A stretch of DNA of 14,533 bases from Pontiellaceae bacterium (GTDB lineage Bacteria; Verrucomicrobiota; Kiritimatiellia; Kiritimatiellales; Tichowtungiaceae). Positions 1-7,845 of this stretch are shown in pieces. Below the pieces are notes generated by a model. That model saw only the letters and a list, made by a program, of their open reading frames with translations. It did not search any database and had not been told where the DNA came from. The number at the start of each line of letters is the position of its first letter. The first letter of the stretch is position 1. Where the stretch lies: positions 1 to 14,533 of the forward strand of contig JAOZMR010000048.1 in assembly GCA_029934215.1 (NCBI GenBank). Reading direction: 5' to 3'. Both the position numbers and the translations under genes were made by a program.

Positions 1-90
1 TGTATTCCCCAAAAAGAAGCGAAGCGGCAATAATTGACGGCAGAATGATGGGACGGTTTTTGAAGCGGGCAGGAACGGGGTTGCCCAGCG

Positions 91-307
91 CTGAAAGCGT
101 AGCGATAAATAATTTTTGTATTCAAAAATAACGACTGTAAGGAGTGGTTCATGAATGAAATTTACGAATGAACAGCCCTTCAGAAGGTCCCATCGTTCTG
201 CCGTCAATCATTCTGTAATATCTTTTCTCCATTCATAAATTTCATTCATGAATCATTCTCTTCGTTCATTATTTTTGAATAAAAATTATTTATCGCTACG
301 CTTTCAG
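91..307. repeat. Imperfect ~78-bp inverted repeat pair with mini-ORF remnants
   Basis: The left arm (91-169) and right arm (231-307) are reverse complements of each other apart from scattered substitutions and a 2-bp indel. Both contain the core AGCGATAAATAATTTTT followed by ATTCAAAAATA. A third copy of the core lies at 13621-13668. A second, shorter inverted pair (33-53 and 188-208, 20 of 21 matching) lies beside each arm, so the order is A-B-A'-B' rather than one nested palindrome. That suggests two units inserted in opposite directions. Each unit, read outward, carries a ribosome-binding-like purine run and then ATG opening a tiny frame that starts Met-Asn-Glu-Ile-Tyr-Glu (stop after 6 codons in the left unit, 13 in the right). 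No intact protein is encoded. The unit may be the 5' end of a lost gene; that is a guess. Confidence 0.75.
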
Positions 308-390
308 TGCCGGGACAGTCTTTATCATCGTTCTTCGAAAACCTCCCCAGCTCGGGTTTGCCCAGCGATTGAATACCCTCTATTCCTCCA

Positions 391-418
391 AAGAATCCCC
401 CTCCCCGGAGGGGATTTT
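391..418. terminator. GC-rich hairpin downstream of folE, possible terminator
   Basis: A stem pairs AATCCCC-C-TCC (394-404) with GGAGGGGATT (407-416), with one bulged C and a very tight loop, followed on the plus strand by TTTT (415-418). It lies ~70 bp past the folE stop codon. The T run favours plus-strand termination; on the minus strand, where folE needs it, the run after the stem is poor. It abuts the palindromic repeat at 417, so it may belong to the repeat rather than being a dedicated terminator. Confidence 0.35.
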
Positions 419-476
419 CCAAGGGTTGGAACCCGTTTCTTTCAATCGGCAATCGGAAATATTCAATCGGCAATGC
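417..476 (+). repeat. Palindromic interspersed repeat, copy 1
   Basis: The unit is a perfect 15-bp palindrome TTCCAA-GGG-TTGGAA (417-431), a short pyrimidine-rich spacer, then the half-unit CAATCGGCAATCGGAAAT and a second CAATCGGCAATGC. The same architecture recurs at 7926-7984, 8120-8180 and, as a two-sided palindrome, at 13493-13596. It ends ~12 bp from the folE stop codon. Confidence 0.8.
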
Positions 477-488
477 TTTTGCTTTTGC

Positions 489-1037
489 TTAGGAGGAGGT
501 TCCTATGAGCTGTAGGAATTCGGTTCGGGTGGCCATCTGTGAACGAAAACTTCCGTGCATGGCGGAGGTGATCATTTTGCTGTTCTGCTTTTCTACCCCG
601 CGCATCATCATGCAGAGATGCTGGGCCTCAATGACGACTCCAACGCCGACCGGGTCGACTTTGTCCATGATCGTGTGGGCTATCTGTTCGGTGAGTCGCT
701 CCTGGATCTGCATGCGGCGGGAAAACATGTCGACGATGCGTGCGAGTTTGCTGACACCAAGGACTTTTTCTTTCGGGATGTAGCCTATGTGGCATTTTCC
801 AATGAATGGAAGCATGTGGTGTTCGCAGAGGCTATAGATTTCGATGTCTTTAACGATGATCATGTGGTTGTCTTCGGCGGTGAAGAATGCACCGTTGATC
901 ACGTCGTCAACGTTTTGAGTGTATCCGCTTGTGAGGAATTTGTACGCCTCAGCCATGCGGGTAGGGGTGCCGATCAGCCCCTCCCGTTCTGGGTTTTCGC
1001 CGATTTCGACGAGTAGTTGTTTAAATAGTTTTTCCAT
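489..1037 (-). CDS. folE: GTP cyclohydrolase I
   Basis: The 182-residue protein has the usual length and motifs of GTP cyclohydrolase I (FolE1 type). This cytoplasmic zinc enzyme opens GTP to 7,8-dihydroneopterin triphosphate, the first step to tetrahydrofolate and other pterins. The zinc site is visible as Cys71 and His74 in LCEHHMLPFIG and Cys142 in QHLCMMMRGV, with the catalytic His pair at 73-74. The substrate-loop segment GTPTRMAEAY (23-32) and the C-terminal SFRSQMATRTEFL region are intact. The chosen ATG follows AGGAAAAAAAC, a plausible ribosome-binding site lying inside the end of cstA. Start and upstream stop overlap by 17 bp, so translation is probably coupled to cstA. It is the last gene of the minus-strand cluster. 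Confidence 0.97.
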   Translation of the reverse strand: MEKLFKQLLVEIGENPEREGLIGTPTRMAEAYKFLTSGYTQNVDDVINGAFFTAEDNHMIIVKDIEIYSLCEHHMLPFIGKCHIGYIPKEKVLGVSKLARIVDMFSRRMQIQERLTEQIAHTIMDKVDPVGVGVVIEAQHLCMMMRGVEKQNSKMITSAMHGSFRSQMATRTEFLQLIGTSS

Positions 1038-2469
1038 GTTTTTTTCCTACGATCATAAATGCGGTAAATGCGAGCGCCGCAGTGATAAGCCCTACGGGGT
1101 ATCCAATGGCGGTGCTGAGTTTGAATCCTTCTGGCGCAATCATGATGTATGTGGTGCAAACTGCGGTCATGAAGGTGGCTGGGATGCTTACAATCCAGTG
1201 GTTCTTTTTGTTTTTTAGCATGTACATGCTTGCTGCCCAAAGAACGATGGTTGCGAGGGTTTGGTTCGAGAAGCCGAAGTAGCGCCAGATGACGCTGAAG
1301 TCTAGTCGAGTGATTCCCCATGCGACTGCAAAGAGCGGGAGGGTGATGAGTAGGCGGTTTTTGATGGGTTTTTGGGAGAAGGTTGTGACGTCGGCGAGAA
1401 TGAGTCGTGCGCTACGGAATGCGGTGTCGCCCGAGGTGATCGGGCAGGCGACTACACCCAGAATTGCGAGTGCTCCGCCGACTTTTCCCATCCAGGAGTT
1501 GCAGATTTCTTTCACAGCCCATGCAGCGCTGTTTCCGTTTTCTGCCATGGTTGCGCCGAGTTCGTCGACTCCTCCGAAGAAGCTCATTGCCGCAGCGGCC
1601 CAAATGAGGGCAATGATTCCTTCGGCGACCATGGAGCCGTAGAAGATTCCGCGTCCCTGTTTTTCGTTCGAGATGCAGCGGGCCATGAGAGGGGATTGTG
1701 TGGAGTGGAATCCGGAGATGGCGCCGCAGGCAATGGTGATGAAGAGCATTGGGAATAAGGGGTGTGTTTTAGGGGTGGCGTGAAGGTTTTTTAGTGTTTC
1801 TATGGAGAGTTCTGGAATGGGGGCATTGAGCATGAACATGGCAACCATTAGTCCGAGTGCCATGATGAGGAGAACGGCGCCGAATAGTGGGTAGATTCGT
1901 CCAATGATTTTGTCGATGGGAAGTAAGGTTGCTATGATGTAGTATCCAAGAATCACGAAGAGCCAGAAGTCTACGGTTGTGAGAGAACCTAGCGCGAAGA
2001 ATTCGCCCGTTAGCCCGGTTAGAATTTTCGAGGGGCCTAGGATGAAGACCACGCCGACGAGCAAGAGAAGGATCACCGAGAAGGCACGCATGAAATGTTT
2101 AAATCCTGAGCCTAGCTGATTCCCAACCACTTCTGGGATGCTTTCGCCACCATGCCGACAGGAGAGCATTCCTGAGAAGTAGTCGTGTACTGCGCCCGCA
2201 AAAAGGGTTCCGAGGACGATCCAAATGAAGGCGACTGGGCCGTACATTGCTCCCATGATGGCTCCGAAAATGGGACCAAGCCCTGCGATGTTTAGGAATT
2301 GAATCATGAAAATCCGCCAGGCAGGCATTTCTACGAAGTCTACACCATCCGCTTTTTTCACTGCAGGTGTTTGCGCTGTTTCATCAACGCCAAAGCATTT
2401 TTCGACAAAGCGACCGTAGACGAAATATCCGCCAATTAGAATGATGAGGGAAATGAGAAAGGTAATCAT
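1021..2469 (-). CDS. cstA: CstA-family transporter (short form)
   Basis: This 482-residue, strongly hydrophobic inner-membrane protein belongs to the CstA family; characterised members move pyruvate or peptides, notably under carbon limitation. Family signatures are GLGPIFGAIMGAMYGP and LFAGAVHDYFSGMLSCRHGG in the first third, and FHSTQSPLMARCISNE near the middle. About a dozen membrane helices can be picked out by eye, beginning with ITFLISLIILIGGYFVYG at the N terminus. It is much shorter than the ~700-residue E. coli CstA, matching the short forms common outside enterobacteria. I cannot tell the substrate. AGGAG nine bases before the ATG supports the start. It lies 90 bp after cca and overlaps folE; the link to folate synthesis is unexplained and may only be shared transcription. 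Confidence 0.94.
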   Translation of the reverse strand: MITFLISLIILIGGYFVYGRFVEKCFGVDETAQTPAVKKADGVDFVEMPAWRIFMIQFLNIAGLGPIFGAIMGAMYGPVAFIWIVLGTLFAGAVHDYFSGMLSCRHGGESIPEVVGNQLGSGFKHFMRAFSVILLLLVGVVFILGPSKILTGLTGEFFALGSLTTVDFWLFVILGYYIIATLLPIDKIIGRIYPLFGAVLLIMALGLMVAMFMLNAPIPELSIETLKNLHATPKTHPLFPMLFITIACGAISGFHSTQSPLMARCISNEKQGRGIFYGSMVAEGIIALIWAAAAMSFFGGVDELGATMAENGNSAAWAVKEICNSWMGKVGGALAILGVVACPITSGDTAFRSARLILADVTTFSQKPIKNRLLITLPLFAVAWGITRLDFSVIWRYFGFSNQTLATIVLWAASMYMLKNKKNHWIVSIPATFMTAVCTTYIMIAPEGFKLSTAIGYPVGLITAALAFTAFMIVGKKHGKTI

Positions 2470-2559
2470 ATGAAGAGCTCCTGTTTGAGTGTTTAAAATC
2501 GGGCGCGGAGTTTCCGATGTTTGGAAGAAAAGCGCAATGCTTTTTCCGCTGGTTGGGAA

Positions 2560-3909
2560 TTAAATTTGGAGGCTAGCAAGAAGGGTGTCGCGATTTTCGA
2601 AGCGATTTTCGAGCTGAGCATCGTAAGCGAGTTTGAGTAGTTCGCCGATTCGCGGACCCGGTTCAACCCCGAGCTCAATTAGATCGCGCCCTGAAATCCA
2701 CCGTTCTGGTAGGGCGGGTTCGTTCGCTAGTTCTTCCTCTTTTTTGAGGAGAAAGTTGTAGTTGTCGAGGAGTCCGTGGCTTCCTGTGCAATCAAGCCAA
2801 TGCAGTGCAAGCTCCAGTTCGAAGGTTCCTGCGCCCAGTAGTTTGCGTAGTGTTGATTTGTTCATTTTTGGAACGTCTTTGAACCGCATGTGTCCTTTGA
2901 CTGCAATGACGATTGCTTTGATCTCTTTGGTTGGCAGTTTGAGCCGACGAAGAATGACTTTCGCCATTTCAGCGCTTTTGGTTTCGTGCCCGTGAAAGCG
3001 GAGGCGGTCTTCGCCCATGAAGGCGGTGTCGGGTTTGCCGATGTCGTGGAGGAGCGCGGTGTAGGCTAGGGCTTTTTTGAAACCAGGTGGGCGGGGTTTT
3101 TTGCGTGGAGGAGCAGGCGTGGAGGGTGGGTTGTCGATCAAGTTGAGCATGAATGTGGTGTGTTCAAAGACGTCGCCTTCTGGATGGAATTCCGGCGGTT
3201 GTTCTTGGCCGATTAGTGGTAGAACTTCGGGGATGATGTGTTTCATTAGTCCTAGATCGACGAGCTCGCTGAGCGCGTCGCCGGGGCGGAGGCTTTCGGT
3301 GAGAATTCTGGAGAATTCGTTTTCGATCCGTTCGATGCTGATTTTTGCGAGGTCGTCTGCGTGGTTTTTGATGGCGTTGCGTGTGGTGGTGGCGATGGAA
3401 AAGCCGAGGGTGTGCGCGAAGCGGACGGCGCGAAGCATGCGTAGGTGGTCCTCGGCGAAGCGGCGTTCGGGATCGCCGATGGCGCGAATGATCTTTTTTG
3501 CTAGATCGGATTTTCCGCCGACGTAGTCGATGGTTTCGTCGGTTTCCGGGTCGTAAAACATTCCGTTGATGGTGAAGTCGCGGCGTTTTGCGTCTTCCTC
3601 GGCTCCGCAGAAGTTTACGCTGTCTGGGCGCCGTCCGTCTTGATAGCCAGCGTCTTCGCGGAAGGTGGCGATTTCGGTTTCGATGCCGTATTGTACGACG
3701 ACGATGACTCCGAAGGCTTTGCCGATGGGAACTGTTTTTTTGAATAGGGCTTCGATTTGTTCGGGGAGGGCGTTGGTGGCGATGTCGTAGTCTTTCGGGG
3801 GTCGACATAGGTGCTTGTCGCGTACGGCTCCGCCGGCAATGTAGGCGGTGTATCCGGCGTCGCGGATTTTTTTCGCGATTGCGTAGGCGTTGTTTTGTCT
3901 GTTTTTCAT
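2560..3909 (-). CDS. cca: CCA tRNA nucleotidyltransferase with HD domain
   Basis: The protein (449 residues) is a class II CCA-adding enzyme, which builds or repairs the 3' CCA end of tRNA from CTP and ATP. The poly-A-polymerase-type head carries GGAVRD (26-31) and the metal-binding carboxylates in DYD (Asp40, Asp42). The nucleotide-selection region follows: RRDFTINGMFYD (109-120) and GDPERRFAEDHLRMLRAVRF (145-164). The C-terminal half contains an HD phosphohydrolase-type domain, with LLHDIGKP (His288-Asp289) and FHGHE (His306, His308), as in bacterial cca proteins that also trim 2',3'-cyclic ends. A Pro/Arg/Lys-rich stretch (261-277) just before the HD pair looks like a flexible insertion. 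It starts only 9 bp after the mtaD-like stop, so the two are probably cotranscribed. Confidence 0.96.
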   Translation of the reverse strand: MKNRQNNAYAIAKKIRDAGYTAYIAGGAVRDKHLCRPPKDYDIATNALPEQIEALFKKTVPIGKAFGVIVVVQYGIETEIATFREDAGYQDGRRPDSVNFCGAEEDAKRRDFTINGMFYDPETDETIDYVGGKSDLAKKIIRAIGDPERRFAEDHLRMLRAVRFAHTLGFSIATTTRNAIKNHADDLAKISIERIENEFSRILTESLRPGDALSELVDLGLMKHIIPEVLPLIGQEQPPEFHPEGDVFEHTTFMLNLIDNPPSTPAPPRKKPRPPGFKKALAYTALLHDIGKPDTAFMGEDRLRFHGHETKSAEMAKVILRRLKLPTKEIKAIVIAVKGHMRFKDVPKMNKSTLRKLLGAGTFELELALHWLDCTGSHGLLDNYNFLLKKEEELANEPALPERWISGRDLIELGVEPGPRIGELLKLAYDAQLENRFENRDTLLASLQI

Positions 3910-3918
3910 GGTTGAAAC

Positions 3919-5169
3919 CTAACGTTGAAATTTCTTTTTGTACTCACGGGCTTTGGCGATGATCTCTTCTTCGTTCTCTATTTTGCGCTCTTGCATAAGG
4001 ATGTTGCCGTTGCAGATGACGGTGTCGATGCAGGCGGAGTCTGCGCTGTAAACCATGTCGGATATGAGGTTGTGACCTGGGGCGAGCCGTTCGTTGTTGA
4101 GGTCGACAAGCATGCAGTCGGCGAGCGCTCCTTCTTCGATGATCCCGCTGTGGAGTCCGAACATCTCCGCGCCAGCTCGGGTCCCAGCTTTCCAGGCATT
4201 GGAAGCGGGTAGGGCGGTTGGGTTGGACGTGAAGTGTTTTTCGAGTAGTGCTGCCATTTTTATCTCTTCGCTCATGTCGAGATTGTTGTTGGAGGCCGCG
4301 CCGTCGGTTCCAATCGCGATTTGTAGTCCGGCGGCTTGTGCGTCGGTGTAGCGGAATTTCCCAGCGACGAGCTTCATGTTGGAGGTCGGGCAGTGGAGGG
4401 CGGTCACTCCGCGTTCAGCGAGAAGCTCCATTTCGTGGTGTTCGAGCCAGATGCAGTGTGCGGCGGTGAGGTTTGGAGCGAGTATGCCGAGAGAATCGAG
4501 GTATGCGGGCGGGCGCATTCCGTGGGTTGCGATGCAGTCGGCGACCTCTTTCTCGGTTTCGCTGAGGTGCGTATGAATCATTAAATGGTGTTCGTTTGCG
4601 AATTCGCCGCACCAAATGAGAGCTTCTTTGGAGACGGTATAGAGCGCGTGTGGTCCGAGCTGGAAGGTGATTCGGTCGCTGTATTGTTTGCTCTCTTCGA
4701 GCAGTTGGGTGGCCTGTTCTCGGTTTGCGGCGCGGCGGGTGGCGTCGTCCATATCGATGAAAACCGCGCCGAGAGCTGCGCGCATTCCCATCTCATCAAC
4801 CGCGCGAGCGGTGCCGTGGAAATGCCAATACATGTCGTTGAAAAAGGTGGTTCCGGACTTGATCATTTCCAAGCAGGCGAGCCGAGCACCGTTATAGATA
4901 TCCTCCTCCGTGAGCGTTGCTTCGAGCGGCCAGATGTGTTCGCTGAGCCAAGGGAAAAGCTCGAGGTCGTCGGCATAGCTTCGCATCGTCGCCATCGCCG
5001 CGTGGTGGTGCGCATTGTGAAACGTGGGTAGAATCGCCTGGTGGCTTCCGTCAAGAATCGTATCCGCCACTTTTCCTGCACAATCCCCGATGGTGTTGAT
5101 GGTGTTGCCTTGGATGTAAACATCTACGACTTCGTCTTCGTGCTGAACGTGTTGAATTAAAATGCTCAT
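3919..5169 (-). CDS. mtaD: Amidohydrolase of the 5-methylthioadenosine/S-adenosylhomocysteine deaminase type
   Basis: The 416-residue protein belongs to the metal-dependent amidohydrolase superfamily (TIM-barrel), in the branch of MTA/SAH/adenosine deaminases and related guanine or atrazine hydrolases. Metal-site residues are visible: His54-x-His56 in NAHHHAAM, His199/His201 in HTHLSET, His238 in TAAHCIW and Asp289 in GTDGAASNN. The TSNMKLVAGKF segment (262-272) is typical of the MTA/SAH deaminase group. The likely reaction is deamination of SAH or MTA to the inosyl forms, feeding the methyl cycle and purine salvage; substrate assignment within this family from sequence alone is uncertain, so the symbol is tentative. 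The ribosome-binding site is weak. It is the first gene of the minus-strand cluster, transcribed away from the lipoprotein operon. Confidence 0.88.
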   Translation of the reverse strand: MSILIQHVQHEDEVVDVYIQGNTINTIGDCAGKVADTILDGSHQAILPTFHNAHHHAAMATMRSYADDLELFPWLSEHIWPLEATLTEEDIYNGARLACLEMIKSGTTFFNDMYWHFHGTARAVDEMGMRAALGAVFIDMDDATRRAANREQATQLLEESKQYSDRITFQLGPHALYTVSKEALIWCGEFANEHHLMIHTHLSETEKEVADCIATHGMRPPAYLDSLGILAPNLTAAHCIWLEHHEMELLAERGVTALHCPTSNMKLVAGKFRYTDAQAAGLQIAIGTDGAASNNNLDMSEEIKMAALLEKHFTSNPTALPASNAWKAGTRAGAEMFGLHSGIIEEGALADCMLVDLNNERLAPGHNLISDMVYSADSACIDTVICNGNILMQERKIENEEEIIAKAREYKKKFQR

Positions 5170-5409
5170 AAGTCGTCGTACGCTACTTAAGTGTTTTCGT
5201 TTTGTCCAGCGTCATAAAGCGCAGATGTTCGCTATCATTGGTTTTTTAACCAATTTGTAAAATAAGATAAATAAAACGGAGTGACAACGTTGACAAACGT
5301 GGGAGCTTACAGTAGGTTGCAAAGCTTCAGTGATAGAAAAGCAGATATTAACCGCCTTTTCTCCGATATTGCGGAGCGATCGGCACAACAAACCAGTAAG
5401 GAGAAACAG
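5170..5409. promoter_or_regulatory. Divergent intergenic region between mtaD-like gene and lipoprotein operon
   Basis: This gap must hold the promoters of both divergent units. A small hairpin ATTGGTT-TTTT-AACCAAT lies at 5237-5254. A TTGACA hexamer at 5290-5295 could be a -35 for the plus strand; the -10 at the right distance (TAGGTT, 5313-5318) is weak. An open frame runs in from 5281 without a stop, but the ATG at 5410 preceded by AAGGAGAAACAG is the convincing start for the lipoprotein, so 5281-5409 is taken as untranslated leader. Confidence 0.4.
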
Positions 5410-5943
5410 ATGCATAAAGGAGTTCATTTCATTGTAGTACTTTTAGCGGGTCTTTGGGTGACCGGGTGTACAAGTCCGCCGCCTCCGCCCCCACCGCCGA
5501 CTCTTGTGGGGGAGGCGGAATCCGCGTTGAATCGTGGAGATTATCAGCTCGCGCTAACCAAAGCAGAGCGGGTTCTTCTCGTAAACGATCGGAACAGAAC
5601 TGCGATATATATTCGCGGAATGGCTGCGTTCGCTCTAAACGAATTGACGATCGCTAAGGAAGCGTTGAGCTCCGTTCGTTCGGCGTTTAGCTTGTCGGAT
5701 CTGCGCTGTCGTCGGATCGTCAAAACGCTCGCGAAAACGCATTTCAAATTGAAGGAGTTTTCTGAGGCGCACGCGGTTTATCAGGACTATCTTGCTCTGA
5801 AGGATCAGGCGGGTAGCGTGTTGATAGATGACGATCTGTATTGGGCTGGAGTGATGGCAGATGTTAACCTGAAAGATGATGAACGTGACCAATGGTGGAG
5901 CCGACTTTCCGCCGGATTTAGAAAAGAAAAAGGAATTAAATAG
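5410..5943 (+). CDS. Small TPR-like lipoprotein
   Basis: The start at 5410 gives a 177-residue protein with a textbook lipoprotein signal: short basic N terminus, hydrophobic stretch (5-17) and lipobox VTGC with Cys20 as the lipidated residue. Right after it is a run of eight prolines (23-30), probably a stiff spacer off the membrane. The rest is helical with at least one and probably two or three TPR-like units; AESALNRGDYQLALTKAERV (35-54) has the small-residue/Tyr pattern, followed by AIYIRGMAAFALNELTIAKE and FKLKEFSEAHAVYQDYLAL. It is therefore likely an envelope-anchored scaffold. The next gene begins 4 bp after its stop, so they are cotranscribed and may form a complex. I do not recognise a named family. 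AAGGAG sets the start. Confidence 0.85.
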   Translation: MHKGVHFIVVLLAGLWVTGCTSPPPPPPPPTLVGEAESALNRGDYQLALTKAERVLLVNDRNRTAIYIRGMAAFALNELTIAKEALSSVRSAFSLSDLRCRRIVKTLAKTHFKLKEFSEAHAVYQDYLALKDQAGSVLIDDDLYWAGVMADVNLKDDERDQWWSRLSAGFRKEKGIK

Positions 5944-5947
5944 AAAG

Positions 5948-6910
5948 ATGAAAATCATGAAAAAAGCAATTATATGTATGTTGATTACAGGAATGAGCAC
6001 GTTATCCTTTTCGAAAGAATTTCTTTCGGGAAGTCGTGAGCTGAAGCTCGATTTATTGAAACCGAGCGCGGCCATTCAGAAAATTACGAACAAAATGGGA
6101 GCAATGGCCAAGACCTTGGACAAGAGTAGTGTTTCGGTTAAAGAGGCAATGGAGGCTGTCCAAGCAGACCCAAACCCTCTAAATAAAGCAAAATTCGAAA
6201 AGGCACTGGCTCAACACATGAAACCAGTGATGCAGAACATCGATAGAGTTCTCGAAAGCGAACTAGAGATGCAATGCGCTCTTGAAGACGTCTCGGTAGA
6301 GGTGAAGCGTGTAACCTTGCGCATCAAGCAAGATTACGAGCGGAACAACAGCGAAGCAGAAGAACTTAAAGAGGTTCTCCGTAAAGAAGTAAAGGAGCTT
6401 AAAAAACTCGCTGCAGAGGTTTCTGCAGAAGGAGAGAATGTGGACCGAGCCAAGGAGAGAAAGATGAAGCAAATGCTCCGAAAGGTTCAACGCGGAGAAA
6501 CTCAATTAAAGTTCAAGAATCAGGTAATTAAGCAGCTTCAAGCGGCAACTAGATCCTTAGCAGCTGGTGGAGAACTCGCGACTATTTCAGAAAATGCGCA
6601 GGACATGTTTAGAGATATTGAAGCGAATCGTGCCTCCTTCCGAGACCTAATTCGTTCTCGAACGGATATGGCAAATCTTGCATCGATGGGTAGCGCAGGA
6701 TCAAGCAGAAGTCTAAACAATATACTGAAAACTCTGTCCGAAACGATGTCAAAAATGGCGGGTGTAGGCGATATTCTTAGCACCATGAATGGAAGCGTTG
6801 ATTCTATTGGAATGTACAATCAGGATCTCTCCTTTGGTGGTGGCTCTGATATCGACGTTTCTGTAACCGCAAAAAGCATCCTGGAAGCTGAATTTTCCTT
6901 CTTAAATTAA
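5948..6910 (+). CDS. Exported coiled-coil protein, function unknown
   Basis: The start at 5948 gives 320 residues; a longer frame reaches back to 5876 but would overlap the lipoprotein gene and bury the signal peptide. The N terminus (KIMKK, then a hydrophobic core to about 20, with SFS before Lys23) is a Sec signal, so the protein is probably periplasmic. Residues ~100-235 are dense in charged and Leu/Val heptad-like positions, for example EELKEVLRKEVKELKKLAAE (138-157), indicating long coiled coils. The C-terminal ~80 residues are Ser/Gly/Met-rich and lower in charge. One Cys survives in the mature part (Cys110). No catalytic motif is visible. Its place between a TPR lipoprotein and a second exported coiled-coil protein suggests an envelope assembly; that is inference. 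Confidence 0.8.
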   Translation: MKIMKKAIICMLITGMSTLSFSKEFLSGSRELKLDLLKPSAAIQKITNKMGAMAKTLDKSSVSVKEAMEAVQADPNPLNKAKFEKALAQHMKPVMQNIDRVLESELEMQCALEDVSVEVKRVTLRIKQDYERNNSEAEELKEVLRKEVKELKKLAAEVSAEGENVDRAKERKMKQMLRKVQRGETQLKFKNQVIKQLQAATRSLAAGGELATISENAQDMFRDIEANRASFRDLIRSRTDMANLASMGSAGSSRSLNNILKTLSETMSKMAGVGDILSTMNGSVDSIGMYNQDLSFGGGSDIDVSVTAKSILEAEFSFLN

Positions 6911-6934
6911 CTAATGTCAAAAGGAACGTTAACC

Positions 6935-7603
6935 ATGAAAACAAATCAAAAATTAATCGCACTCACACTTTGCGCAGGCTTCACCGCTTTTGCCGTAGCA
7001 GAAGAAAACCCGGAACTGGCTGTACAAGGAACGGAAGAAGTCTCCACATTCCCTATGGATGTTGCCCCCACGCAACTCACTCCAGAAGAGGAAAAACAGG
7101 CAGAAAAAGTACTGAACGAGGCTTGCTCCATTTATAACGAAATTCTAAACGAGGACGATGAAGGCAAAGCCGAATATCTCCAAAGTAACCTGGTGTTTGT
7201 TAAAGATCGCATTGAAAAAACCGCAAAAGAACTAGACGTAAAAAAAGGTGAACTCGATGTTCTGAACGGAAAAGTTATGGCGGCGTACGACAAAATCAAG
7301 GCATTGGATGCCGATGGAGCCGTAAAAGCGAAAAAGCGCATTCAATTAGTGGATGAATTCCGTAACAAAAAAGAGACGCTAACCTTTCGCATCAGCATGC
7401 TGGAAAACCACTTGAAAGCACTAAAATCACGTCAATCGTCGATGAAAGGCGAGTTGCTAAACCTCGGTAGTGTTGTTGAAAAGGAACAAACAAGAGGCGA
7501 AAAAGCGGATCAGGTGCTTGAAGGGGTGAAGGGAGAGCTTCTGAAAAAAGAGCAAGAAGATCGGGAAAAGGAGATAAACAGTCGTTTTGAGAAGTACAGA
7601 TAA
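6935..7603 (+). CDS. Exported coiled-coil protein, function unknown
   Basis: AAAAGGA about 10 bases upstream and a clean signal peptide favour the ATG at 6935 over the in-frame ATG at 6914; the product is then 222 residues. The signal (KTNQK, hydrophobic 8-19, AVA before Glu23) predicts cleavage near 22 and export to the periplasm. After a short acidic, Pro-containing linker (23-50), residues ~50-220 are almost continuous charged helix with heptad-like spacing, for example KDRIEKTAKELDVKKGELDV (90-109) and FRISMLENHLKALKSRQ (151-167). It is the third gene of the plus-strand set, 24 bp after the previous stop, and is followed by a strong terminator. Its last codons together with that terminator recur downstream of kinase 1 (see the 7581-7688 repeat). 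No named family recognised. Confidence 0.82.
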   Translation: MKTNQKLIALTLCAGFTAFAVAEENPELAVQGTEEVSTFPMDVAPTQLTPEEEKQAEKVLNEACSIYNEILNEDDEGKAEYLQSNLVFVKDRIEKTAKELDVKKGELDVLNGKVMAAYDKIKALDADGAVKAKKRIQLVDEFRNKKETLTFRISMLENHLKALKSRQSSMKGELLNLGSVVEKEQTRGEKADQVLEGVKGELLKKEQEDREKEINSRFEKYR

Positions 7604-7688
7604 GTAAACGGAATTGAAATCCGACTTAACATAAACTAGGTAACCCAGTGAGGAGAATCGTCCCGCTGGGTTTCTTTATGAGGCTAGA
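7581..7688 (+). repeat. Direct repeat (copy 1) spanning gene end plus terminator
   Basis: This ~107-bp segment contains the last seven codons of the coiled-coil gene (Ser-Arg-Phe-Glu-Lys-Tyr-Arg), its stop and the whole terminator. It matches 11199-11305 with only a few substitutions and a 1-bp indel. In the second copy the same bases lie just past the stop of kinase 1, no longer part of a gene. Confidence 0.9.
7642..7678 (+). terminator. Rho-independent terminator of the lipoprotein/coiled-coil operon
   Basis: AACCCAGTG (7642-7650) pairs with CGCTGGGTT (7664-7672) over nine base pairs, one of them G-U. The inner GGA/TCC can extend the stem, and TTTCTTTA follows. It sits 38 bp after the stop at 7603. 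Confidence 0.8.
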
Positions 7689-7845
7689 AAAAGGAATCTA
7701 CAAAATGTCTTGATCCAGACGTGAAGGATCGATTTTAGAGTGCATCGCAATTCCTTGCAAAGCTAAAAAGCATCAAAACCCCATTTAAATCGATGCTCTT
7801 CCGATGTGGTTTTCTGAGGTAGAGTCGTTGTGGGAGGTTAAGATG

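Noticed and set aside
505..1016. Plus-strand frames across folE
   Set aside because: They have no family resemblance and lie wholly opposite a well-supported folE.
3164..3808. 214-residue Arg/His-rich minus-strand frame
   Set aside because: It is an off-frame reading of cca; its composition is extreme and no domain is recognisable.
5281..5409. N-terminal extension of the lipoprotein frame
   Set aside because: The lipobox signal and AAGGAG before 5410 place the true start there; an extension would bury the signal peptide.
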